Source: Grammothele lineata
Lineage: Eukaryota; Basidiomycota; Agaricomycetes; Polyporales; Polyporaceae
Length of the DNA: 64,000 nucleotides
Assembly (NCBI GenBank): GCA_002150815.3
Contig: NDFF03000320.1
Location: forward strand, 310,001 to 374,000
Reading direction: 5' to 3'
In this document: in pieces, positions 44,733-57,354 of the stretch
Position numbering within the stretch: the first letter of the stretch is position 1
Layout of the letters: every line of letters starts with the position of its first letter
Translations under genes and position numbers: made by a program
Notes under the pieces: model-generated
What the model saw: only the letters and a program-made list of their open reading frames with translations
What the model was told of the DNA's origin: nothing
Databases searched by the model: none

Positions 44733-46458
44733 TCAAGCTTCGTCATCCGAAATCACCGTACCATCACCGTCGAGCAGGCCGTACTTGCGCAAGAAATCCA
44801 GTGATTCCATCTTCCTGTTACGGCTTTCGATCTGGATGCAGCATTGCACCAGGTTCCCGCTCCTTACATCGCGTTTGAATTGGCCCAAGTCCATGTCTGG
44901 GTTCCTGTTCACGAGCTCGGTCCCAAGCTGCTGCCTGTCCTGTGCAGGGACAACCCCTATTAACTGATTATCACGCCCGTGTGCATAGATAACTCACCTC
45001 GCGGCTAATCTTGCCCCAGATGGACTCGATGGGAGTAAATGTTACAGTGTGCAGTCCCAGATAGTGCCAACCAGCGTCCTGGAAGCACTGTCAGTGGGCT
45101 TTAATGTATAGCACGCAACCATATCACCTTGATGGCCGGGAAGAAGAACATGTGGAGGTTCCTTCCGCCCTTGGCCCAGCCGCGAACGTTGCGGGCCGCG
45201 CTCTTGTCGCCCCATCCGATCAGGTACGTCCCACTAGGCCCCTCGAGGATGACAGGGCTGTACACGAACGCAACGTCCGCATCCGCGAAGAAGCGCACGT
45301 TATATCCCGGGGCATATTCAAGGCTGGTCTGGCGCGTCAGTCCCCATGCAACGCTCGATCTAACACACCCACTTCTCAATGCCTGTGATCTACCGAAAGG
45401 CGTCAACAACCGGCAAAACATAACCAACCATACGAAGCACGTACGACGTCCTCATCAAGCACGAGCTGCTCGCTCAAGAGGTCAAACGAGATTGGGCCCT
45501 GCTGCACCTCGGCCGTCGCCGGCGGTTCTCTAAACGAGAGGTACCAGGAGACCCGTTTCGCAACACGATTGCCTGAAGCGGAGGCCGTCGAGGCTGACGG
45601 AAGGTCGGAAGGACTCGATTCAACAGGAGAGGCCTTCGTCGGTTTCACCGCGACAGTTTCAACCGACAACTTGCTCGGCGCACGCGAGTGACGGGGCCGG
45701 ACCGTTGAGCTGCCGTCGGACTCGACGGGGGTTTCGCGCTCAGAATGCTGGATTATGGCTGCACGCCTTTCGGGTCGCTCGGCGCGGTTCCCTCGGTCGC
45801 TTGTCGGACCGTTAGGGGGTGCGCCACGGTTCGTAGTAATAGCCGTTTTCTGCAACACGCGTGACCACACGCCCGAAGGGATATGATCATTAATGAAGAG
45901 GAATCACGCCGCTAGGCGTCACCGACATACCTCAGGTTCCCTCTCCTTCAACAAGTCCTTGATCACTTGGTGGGCTCTGTCGAGCTCACGGCGGATCTCG
46001 TAGTGCTCCTGAATTGCCTTGGAAAGCTCAGGCGTTGAGCTCTCAATAGTGCGATGCAACTCGGCGTTCTCCGCCTCCAATTGCTCGACTTGAATCATCA
46101 AAGAGAGATTCTGTCCTTCAAGCTCTGCGATTTTGGTGCGGAGCTCGCGCGCACGGCGGTCGGAAGCATTGGCGACCTTGCGGAGCTGCTCTTGGACCTC
46201 TCGCAGGGATGCCATCACAGGGGCAATCTCACGTTTCGCGGTGCGCGACAGCAAGCATGGTGAGCCACATTTACTAGACCACCAGAAAGACGCCCCGACG
46301 ACAAAGACCTTGATACACACCTCGGCCTGCGTATTACTCTGGGCATTTCCGTCGGGAGGCTCCGTGATATCTGCGAATGTCATGCTGGGGGTGGGGTATC
46401 GCGTCGCGGGAGGTGGCAAGGAGGGTGATGCGAGCGGAGGCCCGAGCGAGGAAGGCAC
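44733..46458 (-). CDS. Conserved basidiomycete protein with coiled coil (possibly DUF6697)
   Basis: I do not know a function for this protein. The exons join as follows: N-terminal exon with a Pro-rich start and FADITEPPDGNAQS; a coiled coil (REVQEQLRKVANASDRRARE through AELEGQNLSLMIQVEQLEAE and RRELDRAHQVIKDLLKE); after an intron a Ser/Pro-rich linker; a globular C-terminal domain beginning RVAKRVSWYLSFREPP, then EDVITGIEKWTSLEYAPGY, NVRFFADADVAFVYSP, PSGTYLIGWGDKSAARNVRGW and LHTVTFTPIESIWGKISRE, ending DFLRKYGLLDGDGT. The C-terminal domain looks like the uncharacterised fungal DUF6697; I am not certain of the number. The start may be 46458 or the Met at 46383 (MTFADITEPP). A possible intron near 46222-46322 is uncertain, as the frame is open with or without it. 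Confidence 0.65.
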
Positions 46459-47109
46459 GACGGCCGAAAGCGGCAGTATGGCCTGGGCTACTAGGGGGCA
46501 TAAACGGTGGTCAGGACGTTGTACGTGACGCAGGCAGCTTCTGGCAGACGTGGTTGACGTCCTATGCCATGCTTGGCAGTTGCGTCACGTCCAGCTGGGC
46601 GAGCCTCTAGGTTTCTGCTTCGATGGCCCCCCTCCAGCCCGCCGCGGGCAGGTGCGTTCACATACAAGGGCGCGATAGGCCATCGCCCGCGTCTGCGAAT
46701 AGCTGGCTGGGATCTTCCCCCCGATGGGCGTTCTCCACCTGGGTCTCGCTTTCCCCGCACGCCCAACTGGCATGAATACGCCGCTCGTGGAGGTGACGGC
46801 CCGCAGTGGATGCGTTCACGATGCACGAGGCAGGCCAGAAGGGGCACCGATCGAGGACGATCGTGCGCTCACGTGGCCGCGACTGCGAGCGCGCGCCGCG
46901 AACCGTCGCGGAAGCATTTCCCGCCGGCTCGCGTTCTCCCTATCGCTCGACGCGCCGCGACGATGCCCTCCCCTCCTCTCTTCGTCCTCCGCTGCTCCCG
47001 CCTCCCCGATATTCCTGCACGCCCCCTTCCGTGACGGATCTCGAGAAGCCAGCGACGCGCTCAGATCCTTCTCCCGCGATCTCCACCCTACCAGTCATTC
47101 GTTCGTCCC
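46459..47109. other. Divergent promoter region
   Basis: 651 bp between the divergently transcribed coiled-coil gene and the amidohydrolase gene. GC-rich with overlapping unsupported open frames on both strands. No specific element was recognised. Confidence 0.45.
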
Positions 47110-48571
47110 ATGGCCACGCAGAGGCTCCTCGTCGACATCCACACCCACGTCTACCTCCCGCGCTACGCGGCCTTCCTCCGGAGCCGCGCCGCCGTGCCCC
47201 GTATTTTTACCCGCACCTCTCCAGACTCAGGCAAGCCCGAGGAGCGCCTCCTCATTCTCGACGATGAGCCCGCCAGCGGCCGGCCGATCGGTGCACAGGT
47301 GAGCTCTTTTCCTTCCCGCTCTCCGGCCACTCGCCGCAACGCTCATCCGCCCATTCACGTTCTGTGCGGGTGTAGTACTGGGACAGGGATGAGAAGCTCA
47401 AGTTCATGGACCGGCATGCGATCGACGTCTCCGTGGTGAGGTGTGTCCTGCAGCACCTGCCTCCTCTCTCCCAGCGATTGCTGCAGCAGCCCGCCCGCGA
47501 GCTGACCACGCCCCAACCCTCCCTCCCCTTTCCCTCGCCCCTCCCCTGTCCCAATCTACATTTGCAGCTCCGCGAATCCGTGGCTGGACTTCCTCCCTGC
47601 TTCGACCGCGCACGAGCTTGCGGGCGAACTCAACCGCGACCTGGAGGATTACTGCGCGACCGGCCCGGCCCTCTCCGCCCCCACCTCGGGCTTGAAGCGG
47701 CTGTATGGCTTCGGCCTACTCCCGCTCGTCCCTGGGGCGACCACGGACGCGCTCGTCGCCGCCGTCGAGCAGGTCGCGGGCCTCCCGCACCTCCGGGGCG
47801 TCATCATGGGCACGCGCGGGCTCGGGAAGGGCTTGGACGATGACGCGCTTGAGCCCATCTGGGCTGCGATTGAGAAGGCGGGGCTCGTGGTCTTCTTACA
47901 CCCCCACTATGGCGTTGACAAGAATGCGTGGGGGGAGCGGGAGAACGGGCACGTTTTACCCCTCGCACTCGGCTTTCCATTCGAGACGACGATTGTGAGT
48001 CTCCCCTTGTTTCATTGAACTCCTCCACAAAGCACCCCAGACGCTGACATCTTCCCCCCAACCGCAGGCAACCACCCGCCTGATCCTCTCAGGCGTGCTC
48101 GACCGGTACCCCAAGCTCCGGCTCCTCCTCGCGCACTCGGGTGGTGCCCTACCACAGCTCTCCTCGCGCCTCGCTTCGTGCATCGCGCACGACCCCGCGG
48201 CCGCCTCGCGTCTCGCGCACGACGCGCGCTTCTACCTCGGCCGCCTCTTCTTCGATGCCGTCGCGTACGGCCCTGAGGAGCTCGGCTTTGTCGCGGACGC
48301 CGTCGGGCGTGCCCCGCGCTTTGCCTCGCCTGGAGCCGCCGTGGCGAAAGGTGTAGGGAAAGGGACCGAGGAGAGGAGGAAGGGCGCAGAGCGGATGCTG
48401 TTCGGCACGGACCACCCGTTCTTCCCCCCGTTGAGCGAGACGGACAAGTGGCGTAGTGTGGTGGAGAACTTGGAGGCTATCGATGCTGTGGACGGGTGGG
48501 GAGAGACCGAGAAGGACGCTGTGAGGGGCGGGAACGCGCTCGCGCTATTCGGCTTGGGTTCGTCTTCGTGA
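47110..48571 (+). CDS. ACMSD-superfamily metal-dependent decarboxylase (amidohydrolase 2)
   Basis: Zinc-dependent TIM-barrel decarboxylase of the ACMSD family (2-amino-3-carboxymuconate-6-semialdehyde decarboxylase). Four exons (47110-47298, 47376-47440, 47568-47994, 48068-48571) give 394 codons. Metal ligands are visible in family order: HxH in LVDIHTHVYLP, His in VVFLHPHYG, His in LLLAHSGGALPQL, and Asp in MLFGTDHPFFPP. Other matches: LKRLYGFGLLPL, GVIMGTRGLGKGLDD, LGFPFETTIATTRLILSGV and GGNALALFGL at the end. Members also include gamma-resorcylate, 6-methylsalicylate and uracil-5-carboxylate decarboxylases, so the ACMS substrate is not proven. A His/Ala-rich insert (GVGKGTEERRKG, about residues 323-335) sits before the GTDHPF motif. 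The gene converges on quinolinate phosphoribosyltransferase, 188 bp apart, which makes ACMS an attractive substrate. Confidence 0.88.
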
Positions 48572-48759
48572 AAATCGTTAACTTCGGCGGTACGATGAGG
48601 AAAGCGAATGTTTTCGAATGTTTTGAATCAGGGCTACAAAGTAGTGTAGAGTATACATCTTGTTGTTCTTCCTATCGTACGCATTTAACTCTCCCTAAGG
48701 TTCATACATTGTTGATGTCTACGTAGCCTCGGTATTCCGCATGTACGCTCGTGTCTCAT

Positions 48760-50242
<1,483 letters not shown>

Positions 50243-50709
50243 TGTCGTTGGTGAGGGTCAAGGGGAAAGAGGTTGTGTACAATGTCGTCCCCTCCGGGAC
50301 ATATCCCGTCGGGCCGGACAAACGGTGGCTGAGGCAGCAACTGCTGAGCGCTGCCTGCTAGCGTTCTGTACAAGACCCGCGGCTTTTCTCTCGGAGCACT
50401 GGAGCTTAGTCAAGCACGTCATGCTTGGGTAAGGCGGCGGTTTTTACTACAACAACGACGGCGCGATTCTCACAAAACAGAAAGCGTACGACTGAAATTA
50501 CCAAGCTATAGTGGTTGTGGTAGAAACTGGATTACAGAGTCCAAATCACGGCGATGCCAAGAGGCAGAAAGTCCTATCTGCCCTCCAGGTCTACCCAATG
50601 TCCAAACGTAAGGGGAAGCCACTGTTCGCTTCAACGAGCGTGAGGAATAGAAGCCATGGCGCGCATGCGGACCGTCCAAGAAGGGGCGTGAGCTGGCACC
50701 CGAATTCTT
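50243..50709. other. Intergenic region, QPRT promoter
   Basis: 467 bp between two minus-strand genes. It should contain the quinolinate phosphoribosyltransferase promoter. No element or gene was recognised. Confidence 0.5.
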
Positions 50710-51404
50710 TTACGCCAGGAAGGCGCCGAGCAGGGCGAGGCCCGCGAAGATGCTGACACTCGCTCCCATCTTCGTGGCACCGTTGGTGCTCGAGGGCGAC
50801 GTGGACGTGTCCGACGCCGTCGGGTTGGCGTCTGAGCCCGTCACGGCCGCGGTGTTGCCGTTGGTGGAGGCGGCAGGGACGGTCCTGTGCCGAGTTAACA
50901 TCCGTCTTCAGGCGCAGACGCTAGAGGAAAACTCACAAGGTGCTAGAGCCAGCAGTGACCTTCGCGGTCGAGGCTGCGGAGGAGCTCGAGGTCGCGGCGG
51001 AGATGGTGAACTGGTTCGACTGGGCGAGGATGGTGTTGAGGTCCTCGGCGTCCTTGACAAGGTTGACCTGGAAGCCTGCGCCGGTCTTCCAACCGCCGCT
51101 GGGTGGGTTCACGTTCATCTGGCCGAGGCTGCCGTCAACGAGGGCAGCGAGGACCTGACTCGTCGTGGGGAAGACGTTCTAGCGGCGCTAACCAGTTAGA
51201 GACACGCCTGAGCCACAAAGGGGAAGAAGTTGGACGCACCTGGTTAACGAGGACGATGGTGAAGTTGGCCTGGTCGGTGGAGACCTTGTCCCAGGCAACG
51301 ACGTTAGAGCCCGCCGTAGTCCAGCCGGTCGCGTTGGTCGGCTGGGTGACCTGGTAGGCAGCAGCGGAGGCGGCGAGGGCGAGGAGGGCGAAGACGGAGC
51401 GCAT
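50710..51404 (-). CDS. Kre9/KNH-like Ser/Thr-rich GPI-anchored cell-surface protein
   Basis: Three exons (51240-51404, 50937-51178, 50710-50884) give 193 codons. The protein has a signal peptide (RSVFALLALAASAAAYQV), then the fungal Kre9/KNH-type immunoglobulin-like domain: QPTNATGWTTAGSNVVAWD, QANFTIVLVNQ, a strand pair around GSLGQMNVNPPSGGW, and TGAGFQVNLVKDAEDLNTIL ending with AQSNQFTI. A Ser/Thr/Ala-rich stalk leads to a C-terminal hydrophobic tail (SVSIFAGLALLGAFLA) preceded by a small-residue GPI attachment region (STNGATKMGA). Such proteins sit in the plasma membrane or wall; a role in beta-1,6-glucan assembly is known only for the yeast relatives. The family is abundant in basidiomycetes. 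Confidence 0.88.
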
Positions 51405-52129
51405 GGTTGGTTGTGGGAGGTGGAGAAGGGCGTCGGGCAGATAAAGGACAGGGACGGAAAAGAACGTGGGGGGTGCGCGTCGGGGCGTGCGGTTGGGGGA
51501 GGTTCGTGACGGTCGAAGGTCAAGTCGAGAAGAGGGAAGGCCGTTCGGTCGACGGCGATCTCGAGCGGCCGTCACAGGCCGCGCCGGCCGTGCCAGCCCA
51601 GCCGCTGTCTGCTCCATCTCCCTGCGGTGACATATTCATCACAGCCACCAATCCTCGCTAGCGAGGGCCACACAAGGCCAACACAAGCCCCGTCCCTTAC
51701 AAGACTCTTGCGCACTGAGCACTAAGCCGAAAGTCAACCGGACTCTTCACCGTCCTCGAGCCTCAACACAGCCGCTAAGCACCGCTTTCAGTGCGCACAG
51801 CGGAGGCCAACACGCGTCAACATCTCGTCCGACGTACACAACCTCCGTCATCTGGAATGATGCACTGCTGGGGACCTACCGCCATGACGAGGGGCTTCGC
51901 TCTTTCCCGAGGCAACCGCGCTCGCTGCACTCGTACCTCCGGAGACGGTCAACGGCAACAACAGACCAGTTGCTACGAGGAAACCTCTTGTCACATAATT
52001 CGGGTGCACCACACCGGCGACTCCCGCCCGTCACAAGATTTGCAAGCGAATCCAGCGGTGGCGTCGAGCCGTCGCCACCGCCGTGTGCAGTTTCATTCCG
52101 TGACACTGGCAAAAATGCATACCATATCG
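51405..52129. other. Intergenic region
   Basis: 725 bp between the GPI-protein start and the 3' end of the Gemin2 gene, both on the minus strand. Unsupported overlapping frames only. It should hold the promoter of the GPI-protein gene. Confidence 0.45.
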
Positions 52130-53608
52130 TCAGACTGCAGGCGACTCTACCTTGCGCAAAATGCTCTCCGCGTCCGCCCACAGATCCCTCTGACCCCACA
52201 CGCCCGTGATTGTAGTGACGATCATCCAGCACGCCTTCTCATCGGCCAGTGTGGCCGTCCCGCCGGGGCCGTCGTCGTCACCGCCGTCGATTCGGTTTTC
52301 GGGGAGGTCTGCCGTGCCAGCCACGGTGGCCGTAGGCCGCGAACGGCGCCGCTCCGCCATGAGCTCCATGCACGACCGGGCCAGGTTTCGAAGAAGGCTT
52401 GTTTCATCTCCCGAAACCCAATCGTCCACGCGTGATAGAAGAGCAAAAATCCAGCGCGCGTGGACCTGGGTGATGTCTGTGTGCGGAAGGGTGCCTTCTT
52501 CCAGACGCACGTTGATCCAGTGCCCGAAGTACATGAGCAAATGAACGGCGTATCGCTATAGAAAACATAAGTTCCAGGAAACATATGAGCGTGTAGGAAG
52601 AGAACGCACATGGTCTATGTGTTGGAGAAGCGCAGGCGTTGGCTCTCGGGGTGAGCAGGCAGACCCAACATCCTCAGACTTAGGTGTAAGAAGTCCGTCA
52701 ACAGATGCCGAGACAGTATCCGTATAAATGGTGCCTGCAGCAGCAGGTGCCACAGTCTCACCACCGTAATTCAGACCAGAATCGTCATGAAGTATTGGAT
52801 GAGAATTGCTGAAGGTGCTGTCGCGACTTGAGGACTCCCCGGGGTCGTACGGCAGAGGCGCGTCACGCAGCTCATCTGTGAACTCGCGTGCAGTTTTCTT
52901 CATGTTGTGCTGCTGCCACCGGGAGAGTTTTGGCTGTTTCGGCTTTTTGGGAGGATTCCACTCACTCTCCGGACGCCCCGCAAGGAAGGCCCACCAAAGG
53001 TCGCGCTCTTTCTTGTCCGGCATGATCTTCGCGCTAGAATCAGGGATGTGAATGTGGATAGTGGGTTGGACGGAATTCTATGCTGATTAGTTAGTGAATT
53101 CGTTCACGCTTCTCAGACGAGAAACAATGGTGTGATTTGGGTTGTCAATCAAAGCAACCCCCACGCCCTACATCGGATAACACGAGCACAACACTCCTAC
53201 GCGAACGTGAGCGAGATATGCTCACCTTACGAAAATTCTTGAAACGCCGCAGGAAAGTTTCGCGCCATTCCTCGGAAGGAAGGACGTCTTTTCGTGGGGG
53301 TTCATCCACTAATGAGGACTCGGCGGGTTGCGCTACCGGCACATCGTAAGGATTCACGACGCGAGTGACATGGGGCAGCAGCCGCGCATCTCGCCTGTAT
53401 GGCACCGAGGCCACGGTCAGTGAGCACCCTCGAACTTAGAAGCCGTGGCGACGCACCGAACGGTGAACAAGTACTGCAGCCCATCCACGGGAACGCCGTC
53501 AAAGTCCGCCGGCAGGTTCGCAACCGGGAGCACCTGACGGCCCAGCATGGGCTCCTCCTCGTCCGAGTCCTCGAGGTCTTCTGCCTTGCGTTTCATCAAA
53601 AGCGACAT
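52130..53608 (-). CDS. GEMIN2: Gemin2 / SIP1, SMN-complex snRNP assembly factor
   Basis: Gemin2 holds the Sm-protein pentamer during assembly of spliceosomal snRNPs, together with SMN. Four exons (53457-53608, 53226-53394, 52610-53077, 52130-52555) give 404 codons. Features: acidic N-terminus (KAEDLEDSDEEEP), QVLPVANLPADFDGVPVDG and GLQYLFTVRRDARLLPHV, EEWRETFLRRFKNFRKNS, the segment DLWWAFLAG, then after a variable Ser-rich stretch the helical C-terminal domain: HLLMYFGHWINVRL, HARWIFALLSRVDDWVS, LLRNLARSCMELM and ACWMIVTTITGVWGQRDLW. The RQLARxC-like and QRDL motifs are shared with animal Gemin2. S. cerevisiae has only the remote homologue Brr1. The start was put at MSLLMKRKAEDL. The gene is divergent from the lysine-rich nuclear protein gene. 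Confidence 0.87.
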
Positions 53609-54001
53609 GGTGCGGGGTCGGGCGGAGTGCGAGAGAGACAGCACAGGGAGTGGGTTTGCTCGATAGTTTCCCTGGCGGAGAATGGATGATCTGCCTGTCT
53701 GGATGCGGGCGGCGGTGTGCGTCGGCGGGACGGAAGGAAGGAGAGTCCGACAGGGACTGTCCGCTCGTGCACGGACTGAAGCTCAAGCCCGAGGCGCGCC
53801 ATCCGGTCCCGATTCCCGCGTGAGCGCGGTGAAGACGCCGCCTTCTCTCCGCGCTGCGCGCTCCTGGTTCATCGCTGCAGGAACCTCTGGCATACTTCCC
53901 TTCCGCTTTCGAAATCAGTCCTACTCAACGCCACATCACCGTCTGAAACCTATCTCGGGAGCCGTGCCATATCGGTTTGTTTCCAGCATCTCGATTGCGC
54001 C
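53609..54001. other. Shared divergent promoter, Gemin2 / lysine-rich nuclear protein
   Basis: 393 bp between the two start codons. No recognised element; open frames are not supported. Confidence 0.5.
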
Positions 54002-55186
54002 ATGGCGGACATAGAGGAAGACGGGCCAGACCTGGAGACCCTGCAGGCGCAGATCGACATGTCGATGGCGTTCACGCATAATCTGGTCTCTGGTTGGATG
54101 AAGTCCTCCAAGGCAAAGCTGCCCTCATCGTCGCGCTTCAACGATGACAAAGAGCTGGAGGAGTACATGCACCGGCCTCCACGGTATGTTCAAATATTCT
54201 GCTGCCGCACCTAAAGCGCTGCCTGTGCTGTCCGCCACTATCGTCCGTACACTCTGGTGTATGCACAGCCAGACCCACGAGCTTACTCTTTCCCTTTGTC
54301 ACAGGTTGGGTGTCGGCGCGTCCGTCCCGGAACCCACTGGTGTCCTAGGCCGCGAGGCCGCCAAACTGCGACACAAACTCGTCGGTGCGTCCGGGAAAAA
54401 ACGCGCACGCGAGGAAGCAGATGCTGCCTCGCTGCCGCGTCCCCGAGCCATTAGCGTTCCGGACTCCGAGGATGAAGAGGAGAGCCGTGCGCGTGTGTTC
54501 ACGAAGAAGGCGCGGATGGACCCATTTGGAACCAAGGGCGGTAAGGGCAAGAAGAAGGGCAATGGCAAAGGGATCCCGGACAGCGTCACACTTGCAGCGC
54601 CCTCGCAGACGAAACATTCACCGGTCGTCAGCGCTGCTGTTGAGCCCGAGCGCATAGAGAACCATCCAGTTGAACCTTCGAATGTCGCAGCCATTAACGG
54701 TCCCGGAAAAGATGCCGCCTCTCCGGCGAAAAAGAAGAAAAAGAAACACAAACAGCAGGGAGGTAGTGTAGCCGATGCAAATAGCCAGCAACTTGCCTCT
54801 TCGTCCACCGAAGTTACCGGTATCTCGATAGCGGAGCATCCCACGAAGTTATCTAACGAATCCTCTGCCCTATCTATTCCAAGTGCGCCATGTCCCACCT
54901 CGTCCGGTAATGTCGGACAGAATTCGCTCATGATAACTTTACAGATCAGCTCCCCGCTGACGCACCTGCGTCTCTACCTCAGAAAGTAGGGCCGGTCTCA
55001 CAACGGCCTCCAAGACGAGTTGGCCCTCGAGGTATTCCGTTATTGAACCTGGAGGGGCCTCCGCCAGACCTTCTTCAAGAGGATCCGGTCTCGTCGAAAA
55101 AGAAACGGCGGAAGAGAAATAAGAAGAAAAAAGCTCCAATCCCCTCCGGGGCCGAGGTGATTGATGTGGATGCAGGGGACGATTGA
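54002..55186 (+). CDS. Lysine-rich nuclear protein, DUF3245-like
   Basis: Three exons (54002-54183, 54305-54906, 54945-55186) give 341 codons. The N-terminal segment (LETLQAQIDMSMAFTHNLVSGW, then ELEEYMHRPPRLGVGASVPEP) resembles the short domain of fungal DUF3245 proteins. A segment GREAAKLRHKLVG follows. The rest is low in structure with several basic clusters likely to act as nuclear or nucleolar localisation signals: GKKRARE, AKKKKKKHK, and near the end KKKRRKRNKKKK, with acidic serine-rich patches (PDSEDEEESR) that look like casein kinase 2 sites. The C-terminus is GAEVIDVDAGDD. Function unknown; composition suggests nucleolar or chromatin location (inference). The 38 bp second intron (54907-54944) is shorter than the usual 47-60 bp. 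Confidence 0.75.
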
Positions 55187-55444
55187 CCATCATTTGAACC
55201 ATATTTGCATTTCTATGCGTACTTCGTACTTGACATAGCGCTCCCGCTCGGTGTAGCATAACTCTGCATGATATTGAATTACAACATTCATCCAGTCAAT
55301 AGCTGCCTATGCCTACTATATGAGCACAATAATCCAGAGCGTGATCTTACATGGGGCCATCTAACCGAGCGTACATGTGGACCGTGACCATGAAGCTAGA
55401 AACGTTAGAGACGTGCCGTGATTGTGTCTTCCTCGACCCCCTCG

Positions 55445-56178
55445 TCAATTCCACCAGCGGTTCTTATTGTTCAGGCTGTCCATCTTGATAGTAAGACCCT
55501 CCTTCTTGCGTTGGTGCTTGCGATAACGCCGCTCCCGTCGCCTTTCCTTCCTCGCTCGCTGTCGCAGATACCGCCCCTTCTCCTTGAGGTGCCGCTTTCC
55601 CGTGAGGTAGCCCACGAGGAGCGTACCAAACCCATGGTGATGCGGGTGGACACGGTGGGGGAAATGCAGGCACGGCCCGCGGTGTCCCTCCACGTAGTAT
55701 GGGTCGCCATGATGGTGTCGGTCGTGATGACGGTGGCGCGACGACGAGCTGTGGTGGTGCCCGGGCCGCGAGTCGTAACGATGCCTGCTGCTACTGCTAT
55801 GATGGTGGCCGGGGGCGTGCGAGCGCGAGTGGGAATGGGAGTGGGATGTAGCGTGCCCGTTGTCGACGTACACACGGCGTCTCCCAGGGAATATCCACAG
55901 GAGGCCGCCCCCGCCATTGCCCTTGCGGAACTGCTCGGGGTGCTCCTTCTTGTAACGGCGGATAGCACGAGCCTGCTGCATCTCGCGGATGCCCGCGCGG
56001 CGGGTCGCTTCGCTCCCAAAGAACGTGCCGCGCATCTTGACGACCCAACCGTGAATGGTGGAGGCCTTATGTACTCTGTGACGACGCTCCTCTTGCTGTA
56101 AAGCCTACGTAAATACCGGCAAGATACGTGAGAAGACTCGACACGCACAGAATCCCAGTCCACGGAAGTGTCGATCAT
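55445..56178 (-). CDS. Conserved small protein with His-rich region and basic C-terminus
   Basis: Two exons (56149-56178, 55445-56095) give 226 codons: a ten-residue first exon (MIDTSVDWDS) is spliced to QEERRHRVHKASTIHGWVVK. Next is a conserved-looking basic motif MRGTFFGSEATRRAGIREMQ, then QARAIRRYKKEH. The middle is rich in His and Ser (GHHHSSSSRHR, HHDRHHHGDP), and the last 50 residues are Arg/Lys rich (KERRRERRYRKHQRKK). Similar fungal proteins with the GIREM/ARxxRxYK pattern are uncharacterised. The His-rich stretch could bind zinc or nickel; the basic tail could bind nucleic acid or membranes. Both are inference. A shorter alternative starts at 56035 (MRGTFF). Confidence 0.7.
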
Positions 56179-57354
56179 GCTGAGAACTGGCGAGCGATCG
56201 CTTGGGGGTAGATAGATGGGATGAAGGATATCGTTGAAGGGTATCTTATATCAAGCAGAGTGTGCACGCACTGGACACACGAATCCTAGACTGAGGGTGT
56301 TGGAGTCCGGAACTCAATGTTGAGACTGAGCACGCCGTGAGCCATTGTTGCCCGATCAGTCCTTTGTTTGTACGCGCGAGGGTCACAAGGCACGTGAGTT
56401 TGCGTAACACGCGTTAAACGCGCCCGTCCCCCGACACGCATACCGCGTTGTGCCTTTCGAAGCTCCACAACCTCGCGACCTACTTACGGTTCGGGGCCCT
56501 GCAGCAAGCTTGCGACAAACGCCAATAGGAAAGCCGGTCGGTATTGTGTACGAAGAACCCACCCCTCTCGCGAGTCTCGGAGACAATATTAATTGGCACC
56601 GCTGCGGGGAGGAGCAAGCCCTTGGAGAACATCTGCAAATATTATCAGAAATGTTCCCCCTTGATAATAAACTGTAGTCGCATATTCAAACAATCAGCGT
56701 CAGTATTGGGTTTTCCTCAGGAAGACCTCCGTGTAGACAGGTTTACGACGTTGCCGCTGCATCACCTGGTTGCTAGGCGCTGTAAGTAATCCCCATCGGA
56801 TATCAATATGACACATCGAAGATCGACGATTCTATTCCAGTAACAAGCTCCTTTACTGACCACTGCTCGCCCGTATCTACACACGCTGCGGATGCCTTTC
56901 CCCTGTCTCGAAATACCGAGGCGTCACGACCAGGCAGGCACCGGAAGCGCTGTTTCGCCTGATTTGGTACTTTGCCACGTGAAGACGCCACCCGCGCCCC
57001 GCCCTCGACGGTCTCGGCCGCTCTCGCGCTCACAGAACCTGCCTGGGTCGACCCAAACGCTCATGGAAACGCTGCCACCCATTGGTCTCGACTCCTCCAT
57101 CCGCAACCTGCGTCCCGCGCGTCGCCACTCGTCGAGACTCGGCAAGCGACCCCCTGCTTCTCCCGGCGGCGGCTGATGTTGAGATGCCCATCCTTAAGAG
57201 CTGGTGGAGTCAAGAGAAAGGAGATATCCCGTTATCCCCCCTCTCGTATTCCCGCTCGGTTGGCGACAGGCCGTGGTTGCCCTCACACGTTCCCCTAACG
57301 ATACACCACATTACCGCCTTCGCGCTCGCCAGCTCCTACCCCCCTTAATCCGGC
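56179..57354. other. Intergenic region with no recognised gene
   Basis: About 1.18 kb between the divergent His-rich protein and protoglobin genes. Open frames up to 108 codons overlap and show no motifs. It should hold both promoters; the 150 bp before 57355 are C/T-rich. Confidence 0.45.
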
